Shown here one piece after another: positions 1 through 9,144 of a DNA stretch of 64,000 nt. How positions within the stretch are numbered: the stretch's first letter is position 1; each line of letters starts with the position of its first letter. The translations under genes and the position numbers were made by a program. This stretch comes from Anaerolineae bacterium (lineage in GTDB: Bacteria; Chloroflexota; Anaerolineae; B4-G1): contig JADHWW010000102.1 in assembly GCA_016783285.1 (NCBI GenBank), positions 1 through 64,000 of the forward strand, read 5' to 3'. The notes beneath the pieces were generated by a model that saw nothing but the letters and a program-made list of their open reading frames with translations, was not told the origin of the DNA and ran no database searches.

Positions 1-503
1 ACCCCGGCGCCCTTGAGCATGATCGAGGGGATCACCCAGCCGCTCGTGGAGAGCGGGTCGGGGCGGCAAAAGGTCTTGCCCCCCAGTTCGGAAATGTCGG
101 TGATGCCGCTGTCGGCCCGGACGAGGATCTGGCCGTTGTAGGTGGGGCTGCCGTAGCGCACGGAGAGCATAGCGACCTCGGCGCAGCCTCGGTCGGCGGC
201 CATAACCGCAGCAAAGGTCGCCAGAGACGACATGTGGGCCTCGGCCGGGTCGGCGCACATGGCCTCGATCGCGCCGGCGTACTCGGTGGCAACGCGAACC
301 TCAAAGAACAGACCGGTCTCTGCTTGCAGCAGGTCAACCACTGACTGAGCGCCGGCCGTCACGCGGTCCGTCTCGCCAGAGGGGACGAAGACCCAGATGA
401 TGGGGTTCTCCTCTGTGCCCAGCTCTGCCGGACCACAAGAGGTCAGTAGGCCCACAGTCAATAGAGCTACAACCAATACCAACACTACACGCTTTGCGTT
501 CAT
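1..503 (-). CDS. PhnD-like phosphate/phosphonate substrate-binding lipoprotein (partial, cut by left edge)
   Basis: The reading frame starts at ATG 503 behind a strong AGGAGGAG ribosome site and runs off the left edge, leaving 167 residues. The first 23 residues form a lipoprotein signal ending in LTSC. The mature part (IIWVFVPSGETDRV, then VATEYAGAIEAM, then a SELGGKTFCRPDPLSTSG stretch) matches the PhnD / phosphate-phosphonate ABC-transporter binding family, which captures solute outside the membrane. The permease and ATPase genes would be expected beyond the left edge. The family is clear, but the ligand cannot be told from the sequence. The upstream lipoprotein gene is on the same strand, 177 bases away, and need not be cotranscribed. 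Confidence 0.85.
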   Translation of the reverse strand, partial: MNAKRVVLVLVVALLTVGLLTSCGPAELGTEENPIIWVFVPSGETDRVTAGAQSVVDLLQAETGLFFEVRVATEYAGAIEAMCADPAEAHMSSLATFAAVMAADRGCAEVAMLSVRYGSPTYNGQILVRADSGITDISELGGKTFCRPDPLSTSGWVIPSIMLKGAG

Positions 504-680
504 TTTATCTCCTCCTGTGCTAGACTTGACTAAACTTGAATTGACAAGATGTGTAAACTACCCTCCTGTTTCTCAGCGACACGTTCCTCAGGCATCACCT
601 CCTTTCGCCGCGCTATTCGGTATAACCTCCGCTAGTATATCCCAATTTCCACTGGATGGCAAGTATACGCCGGAACGAGC

Positions 681-1940
681 CTATGGCGACTGGATGTGCA
701 GAAACACCGGGTACACCCGGAAGTTGACCATTGAGATCTCCACGTCCTCGTGAATCAGCGAGGCGTAGCAGTACTGCGGGTTGCGGGCCTCTACCACGTC
801 CACGAAGCGGATGCCACCGGTGACGACCGCCCGCCCTCCCGCTGGCAGGTAGAGATGCCCTTCGTCGTCCATCACCAGGTCGTCCGGGCCGCCTGCCGCC
901 CAGCGCCAGGGGTGATCCGTGGGGCTGGTCTCGCAGTGGACACCCACCCGAAACACGCCCGACTGCTCGTACTCGCCCAGTGTGGCGTAGTTCTGGTCGC
1001 TGTCGTACACTGTGTCCGGCGGGGGGCCACTGGTGCGGATGGGTACGAGACTGTCGTTGTCAACCGTCAGCGTGAAGTAGAGTGTGCTATTTAGCGGGAC
1101 GGTCCCGGCCGACCACTCCACCTCACCGTTGAGGATGTACACCCGTGGCACTCCGCCGTTCTCAATCGTCAACGTTCCTGTCGCCACCGTCCATTGGCCT
1201 ACCGCGTCCCGTGCCTGCATAGTCACAGTGTATGAGCCATCCGGTGGTGGGTCTGCTCCCAGGTCCACCCCGGCGTCATAGTCGAACTCGTGCCAGCCGG
1301 CCTCATTGGGCCGTGTGGCCATCTCTTTCTCCGCTACGGGGTAACGCACCCCATCCTCCCCTATCAGGTAGATGGTCAGTTCTTCGACGTCTTTCTTGAG
1401 GTCCACGTTGATCGTCGCCCGGTCGTCGAGCCCGTCCCGATTCGGGCTGAAGACTGGCGGAAATACGCTGAAGCCGCGCAGTTCCGGTAAGGTAGTGTCT
1501 GCGTCAGCGATGGTAAGCGCGCCAGTGACCTGTTCGGTGACACCTTCCGCATCGGTGGCCTCCATCACCCAGGTATAGACACCATCCTGCAGCACTCGCT
1601 TCTCCACCGTAAACCCCTCAAATTGCCCGCCGGGCAGTACGTAGCCGTCCACCACGCCGGCGAAGTAGACCTGGTAGGGCTCCTCGACGGAGGGGCCATG
1701 GTGGACGTGATCGCGGAAGTAGTAGCGGTTCCCGTCCTGGCCCTCGAAGTAGATCGACACCTCCGCGCTGCGGGACAGGTTGTACGTGATCACCAGGACG
1801 TCTGTGTCGTGATCTGCGTTGGGTGTGATACGGAGGCGGTCAAGAGACACGTCGCTCAGAAGCGGCTTTTCTCCGCAAGCGACCAGTGTCAGTGCCACCA
1901 TAAACATTGCTGCTGTCACAAAGATGTACCGGGTTTGCAA
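681..1940 (-). CDS. Secreted lipoprotein with repeated Ig-like/FlgD-like beta domains
   Basis: The 419-residue protein starts with a lipoprotein signal whose lipobox is LVAC at about residues 19-22. It then carries at least two beta-sandwich-like modules. One contains FSPNRDGLDD, the motif seen in FlgD-type Ig-like and gliding-protein C-terminal domains, and two segments end in GxYTVxMxAxDAxG-type strands. The last third (from about residue 260) is a separate unknown beta-rich part. I infer an extracellular, membrane-anchored structural or binding protein. No catalytic motif was seen. Its role is unknown, and it may belong with the neighbouring binding-protein gene. Confidence 0.7.
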   Translation of the reverse strand: MQTRYIFVTAAMFMVALTLVACGEKPLLSDVSLDRLRITPNADHDTDVLVITYNLSRSAEVSIYFEGQDGNRYYFRDHVHHGPSVEEPYQVYFAGVVDGYVLPGGQFEGFTVEKRVLQDGVYTWVMEATDAEGVTEQVTGALTIADADTTLPELRGFSVFPPVFSPNRDGLDDRATINVDLKKDVEELTIYLIGEDGVRYPVAEKEMATRPNEAGWHEFDYDAGVDLGADPPPDGSYTVTMQARDAVGQWTVATGTLTIENGGVPRVYILNGEVEWSAGTVPLNSTLYFTLTVDNDSLVPIRTSGPPPDTVYDSDQNYATLGEYEQSGVFRVGVHCETSPTDHPWRWAAGGPDDLVMDDEGHLYLPAGGRAVVTGGIRFVDVVEARNPQYCYASLIHEDVEISMVNFRVYPVFLHIQSP

Positions 1941-2055
1941 CGTGATCCTCCCCCCAATCAGAATTCGGGGCTAAAGTGTACCACAAATTGGCAGATTGGT
2001 AAACTGGTTGGTAGATACCAACTAGCCAGCCATCTAACCCACCACCTGACCGAAC

Positions 2056-2083
2056 TTGCATTTCCCAGGAAAACAGGTACAAT
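2056..2083 (+). promoter_or_regulatory. Sigma70-type promoter for folC-lon
   Basis: TTGCAT (2056-2061) and TACAAT (2078-2083) are separated by 16 bases, and the first in-frame start codon lies 24 bases downstream of the -10 box. It is the only good promoter seen ahead of the plus-strand folC-lon pair. Confidence 0.55.
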
Positions 2084-2106
2084 CCGCGCCGATTGACAGT
2101 GTATTG

Positions 2107-3474
2107 ATGAAGATGATGAACTACCAGGATACCATCGCCTATCTTCACAGCCTCACGGACTATGAAAAGACGCGCATTGAGCGCTATACGCCCGAGACAT
2201 TTGATCTTTCACGGGTCGAGCGGCTGCTGGCGGCTGTGGGCGACCCACACACCCGCTTCCCGGCGGTGCACATCTCTGGCACCAAAGGTAAGGGGTCCAC
2301 AGCGGCGCTGATTGAATCCTGCTTACGGGCCGCTGGCCACCGTACTGGCCTCTACACCTCGCCCCACCTGCACACCTTCCGCGAGCGCATCCGGGTGGCC
2401 TGGCGGAAGATTGCGCGGGAAGAAGTCGTCGCGCTGGTGGAGGAAGTGCGCCCATTGATTGAGCGTACGCCTGGCGTGACCACCTTCGAGGCCATCACTG
2501 CCATCGGCTTCCTATACTTCGCCCGCTCCGAGGTGGACGTGGCCGTCGTCGAGGTAGGGTTGGGGGGGCGGCTTGATGCCACCAATGTCTTGACGCCTGA
2601 GGTATCGGTCACTACCTCACTTAGCCTGGACCATACGTATCTGCTGGGTAATACACTGGCTGAGATCGCCTACGAGAAGGCGGGCATCATCAAGCCGGGC
2701 ATCCCTGCTGTGAGCGCGCCGCAGCGGGCCGAAGCGATCAAGGTGCTCGAGGCGGTCAGCCTGGAACGGGGAGCCCCGCTTACGGAGATTGGCCGGGACT
2801 GGGATTACGACCCTGGCCCTGCCGACCTGGACGGCCAGTGTTTCACTGCCCGGCGCTTCACCGATGGAGGGTCGGAACTGGATGGCGAGTACTGGATTCC
2901 TTTGTTAGGCCGTCATCAACTGGAGAACAGTATCAGCGCCCTCGCCGCATTGGACATCCTGCGTCGGCGGGGTTTCCACATCCCTGTCGAGGCCGTGCAC
3001 GAGGGGCTGCGTAATGTCCATTGGCCGGGGCGGTTGGAGATTCTCAGCCGTGAGCCACTGGTGGTTGTAGACTGCGCGCATAACCCCTACTCAGCGCAGG
3101 TGCTGCGCGAGGCACTGGGGGAGTGGTTCCCCGATCAACGGTGGGTATTGGTCTTCGGCGCCTCGGCCGATAAGGATATCGTTGGGATGCTGAGAGCTCT
3201 CCTGCCGGTCAGCGAGTACGCTATCGTCACTCGCTCCGATCATCCCCGGGCCATGGCGCCAATTGAACTGGCCGACATAGTTGCTTCGGTGGGAGGTGGA
3301 GCAGAAGTCAGCGTGAATATGAGGAAGTCACTCCGGCGTGGGCTGGCAGTGATGGACCCCGGCAGCGGTCTGCTGGCGACCGGCTCTATCTTCCTTGTCG
3401 CCGATGCCCGCGAAGAGTGGGCGCGTTATACCGGAGATCCGCTGCCGGACAATGACGGCGCAGCGGAAACTTGA
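2107..3474 (+). CDS. folC: Folylpolyglutamate synthase / dihydrofolate synthase
   Basis: This Mur-ligase-family enzyme adds glutamate to folates, and possibly to dihydropteroate, using ATP in the cytoplasm. The P-loop HISGTKGKGSTAALIES sits near residue 60, followed by the family motif TGLYTSPHLHTFRERIRV and the substrate/Mg site VVEVGLGGRLDATNVL. The C-terminal domain has VVVDCAHNPYSA. The length of about 455 residues is normal. Starts at 2107, 2113 and 2116 are all possible; the conserved part begins at MNYQDTIAYL (2116). The stop codon lies just ahead of the lon ribosome site, so the two genes are probably cotranscribed. Confidence 0.93.
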   Translation: MKMMNYQDTIAYLHSLTDYEKTRIERYTPETFDLSRVERLLAAVGDPHTRFPAVHISGTKGKGSTAALIESCLRAAGHRTGLYTSPHLHTFRERIRVAWRKIAREEVVALVEEVRPLIERTPGVTTFEAITAIGFLYFARSEVDVAVVEVGLGGRLDATNVLTPEVSVTTSLSLDHTYLLGNTLAEIAYEKAGIIKPGIPAVSAPQRAEAIKVLEAVSLERGAPLTEIGRDWDYDPGPADLDGQCFTARRFTDGGSELDGEYWIPLLGRHQLENSISALAALDILRRRGFHIPVEAVHEGLRNVHWPGRLEILSREPLVVVDCAHNPYSAQVLREALGEWFPDQRWVLVFGASADKDIVGMLRALLPVSEYAIVTRSDHPRAMAPIELADIVASVGGGAEVSVNMRKSLRRGLAVMDPGSGLLATGSIFLVADAREEWARYTGDPLPDNDGAAET

Positions 3475-3488
3475 CGCAGGAAGGGAGA

Positions 3489-5942
3489 ATGATGTGGAAT
3501 AGAGAATTTCAGGATTGGTGGTCACAGATGGGGTGGCCCCAGGGGATACCATTCTCCCCGGATGACATAGGTTTTGAGGAAGAGGACCTACACGAATCCC
3601 CAGGTGAAGTCATCGAAGCGTCGCTTCTGCCACTGCGCGATATGGTGATGTTTCCCCGCATGGTCGCGCCGCTCTTTGTCGGGCGCGATCTCTCGATAGA
3701 GGCGATCGAGGTGGCGAATGAGCTAGGTCAGCCACTCATCACTGTCGCCCAGCGGGATGCAGATGTGATGGAACCAGGTCCCGAAGACCTTTTCACTTTT
3801 GGCGCCGAGGTGGCTATCGGCCGCATGTTGCGCCTGCCCGATGGCACCGTCAGCATGCTGGGGCAGGGACTCCGACGGGTGCAAATCGTCGAGTACGTTC
3901 ACCTGGAGCCTTACATCCGCGTGCGCGCCCTGCCCATCTACGAGGCTGTGGGGAGAACCCCTCTCACTGAGGCGCTGATGCGGGCGGTGTTGGCGCTCTT
4001 CGAGAAGGTCGTGCAGTTAAATCGCACCCTGCCCGAAGATGCTTATGTCTTCGCCATGAACATAGATGAGCCGGGCTGGCTGGCCGACCTGATGGCTCAG
4101 GCGCTAGACCTGGAGGTGGCGAAGCGGCAGGAGGTACTGGAGACACTCGATATCGCAGCGCGGCTACAGTGCGTCAGCGTCCTGCTGGCCAAGGAACTGG
4201 ATGTGCTCGAACTGGAGGATCGCATCCATTTGCAGGTGCAGCAGGAGCTGGATAAGGCCCAGCGTGAGTACTTCCTGCGTGAACAGATGAAGGTCATCCA
4301 AAGCGAGTTGGGCGAGACCGACGTCTATACCCAAGAGGTCAACGAGCTGCGCGAAGGAATCGCCGAGATGGACTTGCCCGACGAGGCGCGCGCCCGGGCC
4401 AACAAAGAACTCGACCGGCTGACAGCTATGCCGCCCATGTCGCCCGAGGTTGGCATAATTCGCACCTACCTCGACTGGTTGATCGAGTTGCCGTGGTCAG
4501 AGACCACTGAGGACAATCTGGACGTCAAACACGTGGAGGAAGTGCTGGAATCACGCCACTATGGGCTGCCCAAGGCCAAGGAACGCATCCTGGAGTATAT
4601 CGCGGTGCGGCGTCTGGCAGCCGACAAGATGCGCAGCCCGATTCTTTGCTTCGTGGGCCCGCCTGGCACCGGTAAAACCTCATTAGGGCAATCTATCGCT
4701 GATGCCCTGGGGCGCAAGTTCGTCCGTGTGAGCCTGGGTGGCGTGCGGGACGAGGCGGAGATTCGGGGCCATCGCCGTACCTACATCGGTGCGCTGCCCG
4801 GCCGCGTCATCCAGACGATGCGGCGGGCTGGCACACTTAACCCTCTCTTTATGCTTGATGAGGTGGATAAGTTGGGATTGGACTTCCGGGGTGACCCGGC
4901 CTCTGCCTTGCTGGAAGTGTTGGACCCCGAACAGAATCATGCCTTCTCCGATCACTACCTCGAGGTGCCGTACGACCTGTCAAAGGTACTCTTCATCACC
5001 ACGGCGAACATCCTCGATCCCGTTCCGCCGGCCCTGCGAGACCGTATGGAGGTAATCGAATTCCCCGGCTACATTGACGAGGAGAAATTGGAGATTGCGC
5101 GTCGTTTTCTGATCCCGCGCCAACTGGAGGAGCACGGCCTGGGAGATATCTCCATTACCTTCACTGACGGTGCGCTGCGTGCCATCATCCGAGAATATAC
5201 CTACGAGGCTGGCGTGCGTAACCTTGAGCGTAACATTGCCAGTATCTGTCGCAAGGTCACCCGCCGACTGGCCGAGGGGGGCTCACCTCCACGTCGCATC
5301 ACAGCTCGAATGCTCGCTGGTTACCTTGGCCCACCGTATTTCATCCGCGGCCTGGCGGAAGAGCGAGATGGGGTCGGCATCGCTATGGGGGTGGCTTGGA
5401 CCGAGGCAGGGGGAGACCTGACGCTCGTGGAGGTGGCGCTGATGCCTGGCAAAGGCAATCTGTTGCTGACTGGACAGTTAGGCGAGATTATGCAGGAATC
5501 GGCACAGGCAGCGTTGAGTTACACCCGCTCCCGCAGCGAAGATTTTGGCATCAAGCCCGATGTTTTCGAGAGAACCGACATCCACATCCACCTGCCAGAG
5601 GGAGCGATCCCCAAGGATGGCCCATCGGCCGGCATCACGATCGCCACAGCGCTCATCTCTGCCTTTACCGGCCGGGCCGTGCGCCATGACGTAGGGATGA
5701 CAGGCGAGATCACGTTGCGTGGTCGCGTATTGCCAGTCGGTGGTCTCAAGGAAAAGATGATGGCAGCCTACCGCGCTGGTCTTAAGACGGTTGTGATCCC
5801 TAAGCGCAACAAGAAGGACCTCGTCGAAATTCCTCGACGGGTTCAGCGCAGCGTGAACTTTGTCCTGGCTGAACAGATGGACGAAGTGCTCGCAGTAGCG
5901 CTGCTATCACCTCCATCCTCGCCGCGCCAACGCCGGTCTTAA
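3489..5942 (+). CDS. lon: ATP-dependent Lon protease
   Basis: This cytosolic AAA+ serine protease degrades misfolded and regulatory proteins. Order of domains: LON substrate-binding domain from about residue 45 (LLPLRDMVMFPRM), long coiled coil (residues 230-290), AAA+ module with Walker A GPPGTGKTS near residue 389, then the protease domain with catalytic Ser in PKDGPSAGIT (about 712) and Lys in GGLKEKMMAAYRAGLKT (about 754). ATG 3489 follows the ribosome site GGAAGGGAG and is preferred over the upstream TTG at 3471. An acidic, Trp-rich stretch of about 40 residues (QDWWSQMGWPQGIPF) precedes the LON domain, which is longer than usual. Confidence 0.97.
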   Translation: MMWNREFQDWWSQMGWPQGIPFSPDDIGFEEEDLHESPGEVIEASLLPLRDMVMFPRMVAPLFVGRDLSIEAIEVANELGQPLITVAQRDADVMEPGPEDLFTFGAEVAIGRMLRLPDGTVSMLGQGLRRVQIVEYVHLEPYIRVRALPIYEAVGRTPLTEALMRAVLALFEKVVQLNRTLPEDAYVFAMNIDEPGWLADLMAQALDLEVAKRQEVLETLDIAARLQCVSVLLAKELDVLELEDRIHLQVQQELDKAQREYFLREQMKVIQSELGETDVYTQEVNELREGIAEMDLPDEARARANKELDRLTAMPPMSPEVGIIRTYLDWLIELPWSETTEDNLDVKHVEEVLESRHYGLPKAKERILEYIAVRRLAADKMRSPILCFVGPPGTGKTSLGQSIADALGRKFVRVSLGGVRDEAEIRGHRRTYIGALPGRVIQTMRRAGTLNPLFMLDEVDKLGLDFRGDPASALLEVLDPEQNHAFSDHYLEVPYDLSKVLFITTANILDPVPPALRDRMEVIEFPGYIDEEKLEIARRFLIPRQLEEHGLGDISITFTDGALRAIIREYTYEAGVRNLERNIASICRKVTRRLAEGGSPPRRITARMLAGYLGPPYFIRGLAEERDGVGIAMGVAWTEAGGDLTLVEVALMPGKGNLLLTGQLGEIMQESAQAALSYTRSRSEDFGIKPDVFERTDIHIHLPEGAIPKDGPSAGITIATALISAFTGRAVRHDVGMTGEITLRGRVLPVGGLKEKMMAAYRAGLKTVVIPKRNKKDLVEIPRRVQRSVNFVLAEQMDEVLAVALLSPPSSPRQRRS

Positions 5943-6059
5943 GCCGCGCCACGCAGCGCTGAAGCAGACACCGGCCTCTGCGGGGTGCCCCCTTTGACCC
6001 CGCCTCCTCCAGCTCGTCCCAGTGAAAGCCTCACCCCTTCTCGGTTGTGGGACTGTTAG

Positions 6060-6132
6060 CGCCCCCGGCGCGATTCGAACGCGCAGCCTGCGGATTCGAA
6101 GTCCGACGCTCTATCCGTTGAGCTACGGGGGC
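6060..6132 (-). tRNA. tRNA-Arg (anticodon UCG)
   Basis: The 73-base cloverleaf has an acceptor stem GCCCCCG/CGGGGGC, D-arm GCTC..GAGC, anticodon loop CTTCGAA (anticodon TCG, reads CGA) and T-arm GCGCG TTCGAAT CGCGC. No CCA is encoded after the discriminator G. A TATAC-type -10 sequence lies about 12 bases upstream. Confidence 0.95.
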
Positions 6133-6149
6133 GATTAGTGTATAATGAA

Positions 6150-6169
6150 AGCCGGATCGAAGTCCGGCT
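6150..6169 (-). terminator. Small hairpin between the two tRNAs
   Basis: A 7-bp stem (AGCCGGA / TCCGGCT) with a 6-base loop follows tRNA-His on the minus strand. Only a short T-rich tail (TTTCATT) follows, so it could be a weak terminator or a processing site. Confidence 0.4.
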
Positions 6170-6178
6170 GCGACTACC

Positions 6179-6255
6179 TGGGGTGAGTGATGGGATTCGA
6201 ACCCACAATCTCCTGGGCCACAACCAGGTGCCTTGACCATTAGGCTACACCCACC
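6179..6255 (-). tRNA. tRNA-His (anticodon GUG)
   Basis: The acceptor stem is GTGGGTG/CACTCAC with the extra G at position -1 opposite discriminator C, the hallmark of tRNA-His. The anticodon loop is TTGTGGC (anticodon GTG) and the T-loop is TTCGAAT. Unlike the neighbouring tRNA-Arg, the CCA end is encoded (6181-6179). Confidence 0.95.
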
Positions 6256-6265
6256 AAGTATGGTT

Positions 6266-6294
6266 ATTCTACCATAAAGCAGGCGAAGGAGCAA
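6266..6294 (-). promoter_or_regulatory. Promoter of tRNA-His
   Basis: On the minus strand TTGCTC and TAGAAT are spaced by 17 bases, and the tRNA begins 10 bases after the -10 box. Confidence 0.55.
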
Positions 6295-6344
6295 ACGATG
6301 GCACTGCAAACGCCTCCCATCCAGCGCCACGACCCGACGTACCA

Positions 6345-6992
6345 TCACCGCTTTCCCGCCATGACCAGCATCGCTTCACTGCGCCCAACTCGCTCCCATA
6401 GAATGCGTGGATCGAATCCTGCCTCTACCATCACCGCCTCACCGCCGCTGGGGAGCGGTTCTCCCTGCCCTGTCACCCGATAAAGCCACCCGAGGAAACA
6501 GGAGAGCGGGTCGCGTTCGCTCAAGCGGGCCCAGGCGACGATGACCAGCCGTCCGCCCGGACGCAGAACACGCGCCGTCTCTCGCAACGTTGCGGGGTCC
6601 AGGATGAACTCGGTGGGAAAGGTGGCAACGGCGCTATCGAAAACCCCATCGCAGAAAGGGAGCATCTGTGCACGAGCGCGCACCAGAGGAACGACCGGCA
6701 TGGTTCTTCCGAACCGCCGCCGCGTCAGGTGCCCCATATACGGCGACAGGTCGAGCCCTACCGGGGCCAGACCTCGCTCCGCCATCGCCACCAACAGGTG
6801 ACCGGGGCCATGTGCCAGTTCCAGCACCTGCTTCCCTCGCAGGTGCGGAATCGCTGTGCGTCCCCACGTCCTCCACTGTCCCAGCGATACTACCCAGGCC
6901 ACCAGGTCGTAAGTCCAGGCGAATTCGTTGTAGAGCAGACGGAAGAAAAGTCGCAGAAAGGCCCACCACAGACGACGCATTGCTTCTCCCAA
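6345..6992 (-). CDS. Class I SAM-dependent methyltransferase (UbiE/Methyltransf_11 type)
   Basis: This 215-residue protein has motif I VLELAHGPGHLLVAMAERG (about residue 55), the post-I acidic residue in VGLDLSPYM, an AQMLPFCDGVFDSAVATFP segment and LRETARVLRPGGRLVIVAWAR, all diagnostic of small-molecule SAM methyltransferases. Motif I reads ELAHGPG instead of the common DLGCGPG. The N-terminus (LWWAFLRLFFRLLYNEFAWTYDLVAW) is hydrophobic and aromatic, suggesting membrane association or a lipid-like substrate. The substrate is unknown. The gene stands alone between the tRNAs and the next minus-strand gene. Confidence 0.85.
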   Translation of the reverse strand: MGEAMRRLWWAFLRLFFRLLYNEFAWTYDLVAWVVSLGQWRTWGRTAIPHLRGKQVLELAHGPGHLLVAMAERGLAPVGLDLSPYMGHLTRRRFGRTMPVVPLVRARAQMLPFCDGVFDSAVATFPTEFILDPATLRETARVLRPGGRLVIVAWARLSERDPLSCFLGWLYRVTGQGEPLPSGGEAVMVEAGFDPRILWERVGRSEAMLVMAGKR

Positions 6993-7066
6993 GCGAACAC
7001 CCCCGCCGCGCTGCCACGGCGAGGGTGCTTACCTACACAACATGCGCCAGGACCGACCCAGTCAAC

Positions 7067-8122
7067 TTATAGCGTGGGCGACATGATAGGGGCATCGCTC
7101 CTCTCAGCCGCTGGCTGTGTCCCCTCCTGCCCTGGCTTGACCCAGGCCGCCAGGCCTATCGTGAGCCTGTCGAAGAAACTGCTGGGCGGCAGATTCCCCA
7201 TCCCGTGCTCCACCTCCACGATGTGCGCCTGCACACGCAGCGTCTTCGTCTCTAGGATTACGTCCTTCTCCACCTCGGCCAACGTCGGCTCTCCCTTGGG
7301 CGCCAACTTGGTGCGCAGCGCCTCGTCATGGAAGGCGTAGTCCGACATCAGCACCTTGGTCACTGTGCGGATGTCGTTCTTGTCGAATAGCCAGACCTCG
7401 AAAGCAGTGACTTTGCTGGGCTCGCCCACACCGATGGTTTCTGAGATACCCGCACCGCACTCGCCCATAAACTCGCCGCTCTCCAACTCAATGCTAAACG
7501 AGGGGTCGTAGTGGTCATCCCCTAGCGTGTAGGTGGTGACAAACTGAGCCAGCGGCGGGCCTTTGGCTCCCCAGGAGACTTGCTCTGAGAGGACAGGGGA
7601 CTCTTCGAATACTCCCGTGGCCAGATCACCCATCTCTGTCCGTGGCTTACGCAAACGGCTGACGAGGAGCAGCGTTCCCCCCACAAATGTTATCACCAAT
7701 AGGGCGACCCCGCAAACTGTCGCCACCGGGCGAAGCCTTTCCCAGACACTCGTCACTGGCGGAGTGGGTTCGGATGGGGTTTCCAGTGCCTGTGCCAGCG
7801 CTCGCAAGCGGACTGCCTCATGTCCACCGCGTTCCTCCGCCAGCATCTCAAGCGTCTCAGCAAGTTGGTTTTCCTTCCAATAATCCGCGCCCAACTGGTC
7901 ATGTGCCCAGTCCAGGTCGTTGGTGTCCGCGTAGCGCTCGGCAACCCAGAGGATGTACTCGCTCTGGAAATCGGGGTGCAGATTGCCAGGTGTGGAGTTG
8001 GTCCATTCGACTGGCCACCACCACCAGCCGATGGCCAGTCCTAGAAGCAGCCCCAGTATGGCCCCACCGGTCAGCGCTACCAAGGTCTTATGCTGCTGAA
8101 CGAATTCCAAGACGGTGTCCAT
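7067..8122 (-). CDS. Two-segment membrane protein of unknown function
   Basis: I do not recognise the 351-residue product. Segment 1 (about residues 13-36, LVALTGGAILGLLLGLAIGWWWWP) and segment 2 (about 133-155, ATVCGVALLVITFVGGTLLLV) are membrane helices. Between them is a roughly 90-residue region rich in acidic residues and Ala (AERYADTNDLDWAHDQL, AETLEMLAEERGG). The C-terminal 190 residues are a soluble beta-rich domain with FEVWLFDKNDIRTVTKVLMS. It could be an envelope scaffold. A promoter lies upstream, so it is probably transcribed alone. Confidence 0.75.
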   Translation of the reverse strand: MDTVLEFVQQHKTLVALTGGAILGLLLGLAIGWWWWPVEWTNSTPGNLHPDFQSEYILWVAERYADTNDLDWAHDQLGADYWKENQLAETLEMLAEERGGHEAVRLRALAQALETPSEPTPPVTSVWERLRPVATVCGVALLVITFVGGTLLLVSRLRKPRTEMGDLATGVFEESPVLSEQVSWGAKGPPLAQFVTTYTLGDDHYDPSFSIELESGEFMGECGAGISETIGVGEPSKVTAFEVWLFDKNDIRTVTKVLMSDYAFHDEALRTKLAPKGEPTLAEVEKDVILETKTLRVQAHIVEVEHGMGNLPPSSFFDRLTIGLAAWVKPGQEGTQPAAERSDAPIMSPTL

Positions 8123-8178
8123 TTTCGCCTCCTTGTCTGTGCCTGTCTCTATTTGTTGCAGAAGGCCTCGCCATGTTC

Positions 8179-8207
8179 ATTGTACCACAAGTGCCATTGG
8201 TGCACAA
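8179..8207 (-). promoter_or_regulatory. Sigma70-type promoter for the 8122-7067 membrane-protein gene
   Basis: Minus-strand TTGTGC and TACAAT are separated by 17 bases. The -10 box is preceded by TGG (an extended -10 form), and the start codon is about 57 bases downstream. Confidence 0.5.
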
Positions 8208-8229
8208 CTACTTTACCACAAAGCAGCAC

Positions 8230-9141
8230 CTAGGGCAAATCCGAAGCCCCGGCTCGCGGATGTGCCCGCAGGTAAACCTCCCGCGCCCGGCTCTGGCTGA
8301 CGTGAGTATAGATTTGGGTTGTGGCGAGATCGGCGTGGCCTAGCAGTTCCTGCACGACGCGGAGGTCTGCGCCGCCATCCAGGAGATGAGTGGCGAAGGA
8401 ATGGCGTATGATGTGGGGGGAAACGGGCGTGCGGATGCCCGCTTGCTGGCCGGCTTTGCTCAATATCAGAGCCACTCCTCGCGCCGTCAGGCGACCGCCC
8501 CGGTGATTAAGCCACAATGCATTGGTCGGTTGCCGACTCAGCAATGCCGGTCGCCCCGTCTTCAGGTATGCCCTCACCGCCTCTACCGCCGGTCGTCCCA
8601 GCAGTCCGATGCGCTCTTTGCCCCCTTTGCCCACCACGCGCACCTGGGCCTGTGCCAGGTCCACGTCCCCTATGTCCAGGCCCACTAACTCGCTGACCCG
8701 CAGGCCCGCCGCGTACAGCACCTCGATGATGGCTCGGTCGCGCAGGCCCCGTGGAGTAGACGTGTCTGGCATCGCCAGCAGTGCTTCCGCCTCGGCCACC
8801 GTCAGGTACCGCGGCAGCCGTTTCGGGACACGGGGGGCGCGGATCAGACGGAAGGGATTGTGCTCCAGCACCTCCTCCCGCACCACAAAGTCGCCGAAGG
8901 AACGCAGTTCCGCCACGCGACGCGCGATGCTGGCCTTGACGTAGCCAGCAGCGTCCAGTTCCGCCAGGTAATTCCGCAGCAGCGAACGGTCTACCTGCTC
9001 CAACGAGCCTATCCCCTGTGCCCTGCAGTAGTCCAGAAACTGGCCAATGTCCGTGCCGTAGTTCTTGACCGTGCAGGGTGAAGCGTTCCGTCCCGCCTGT
9101 AAGTAGGTCAGGAATCGCTTCAGCAATCTTTCCATATCCAT
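8230..9141 (-). CDS. Xer-type tyrosine recombinase
   Basis: At 303 residues it has the XerC/XerD size and layout: an N-terminal SAM-like core-binding domain (residues 1-90, FLTYLQAGRNASPCTVKNY) and a catalytic domain. Catalytic residues visible are Arg in AAGLRVSELVGL, Lys in VVGKGGKER, the HIIRHSFATHLLDGGAD block, His in LLGHADLATTQIYTHV and the nucleophile Tyr in that same stretch. It probably resolves chromosome dimers at dif. It begins 3 bases after the topA stop, so the two genes are one operon. XerC cannot be told from XerD here. Confidence 0.92.
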   Translation of the reverse strand: MDMERLLKRFLTYLQAGRNASPCTVKNYGTDIGQFLDYCRAQGIGSLEQVDRSLLRNYLAELDAAGYVKASIARRVAELRSFGDFVVREEVLEHNPFRLIRAPRVPKRLPRYLTVAEAEALLAMPDTSTPRGLRDRAIIEVLYAAGLRVSELVGLDIGDVDLAQAQVRVVGKGGKERIGLLGRPAVEAVRAYLKTGRPALLSRQPTNALWLNHRGGRLTARGVALILSKAGQQAGIRTPVSPHIIRHSFATHLLDGGADLRVVQELLGHADLATTQIYTHVSQSRAREVYLRAHPRAGASDLP

Positions 9142-9144
9142 CTT

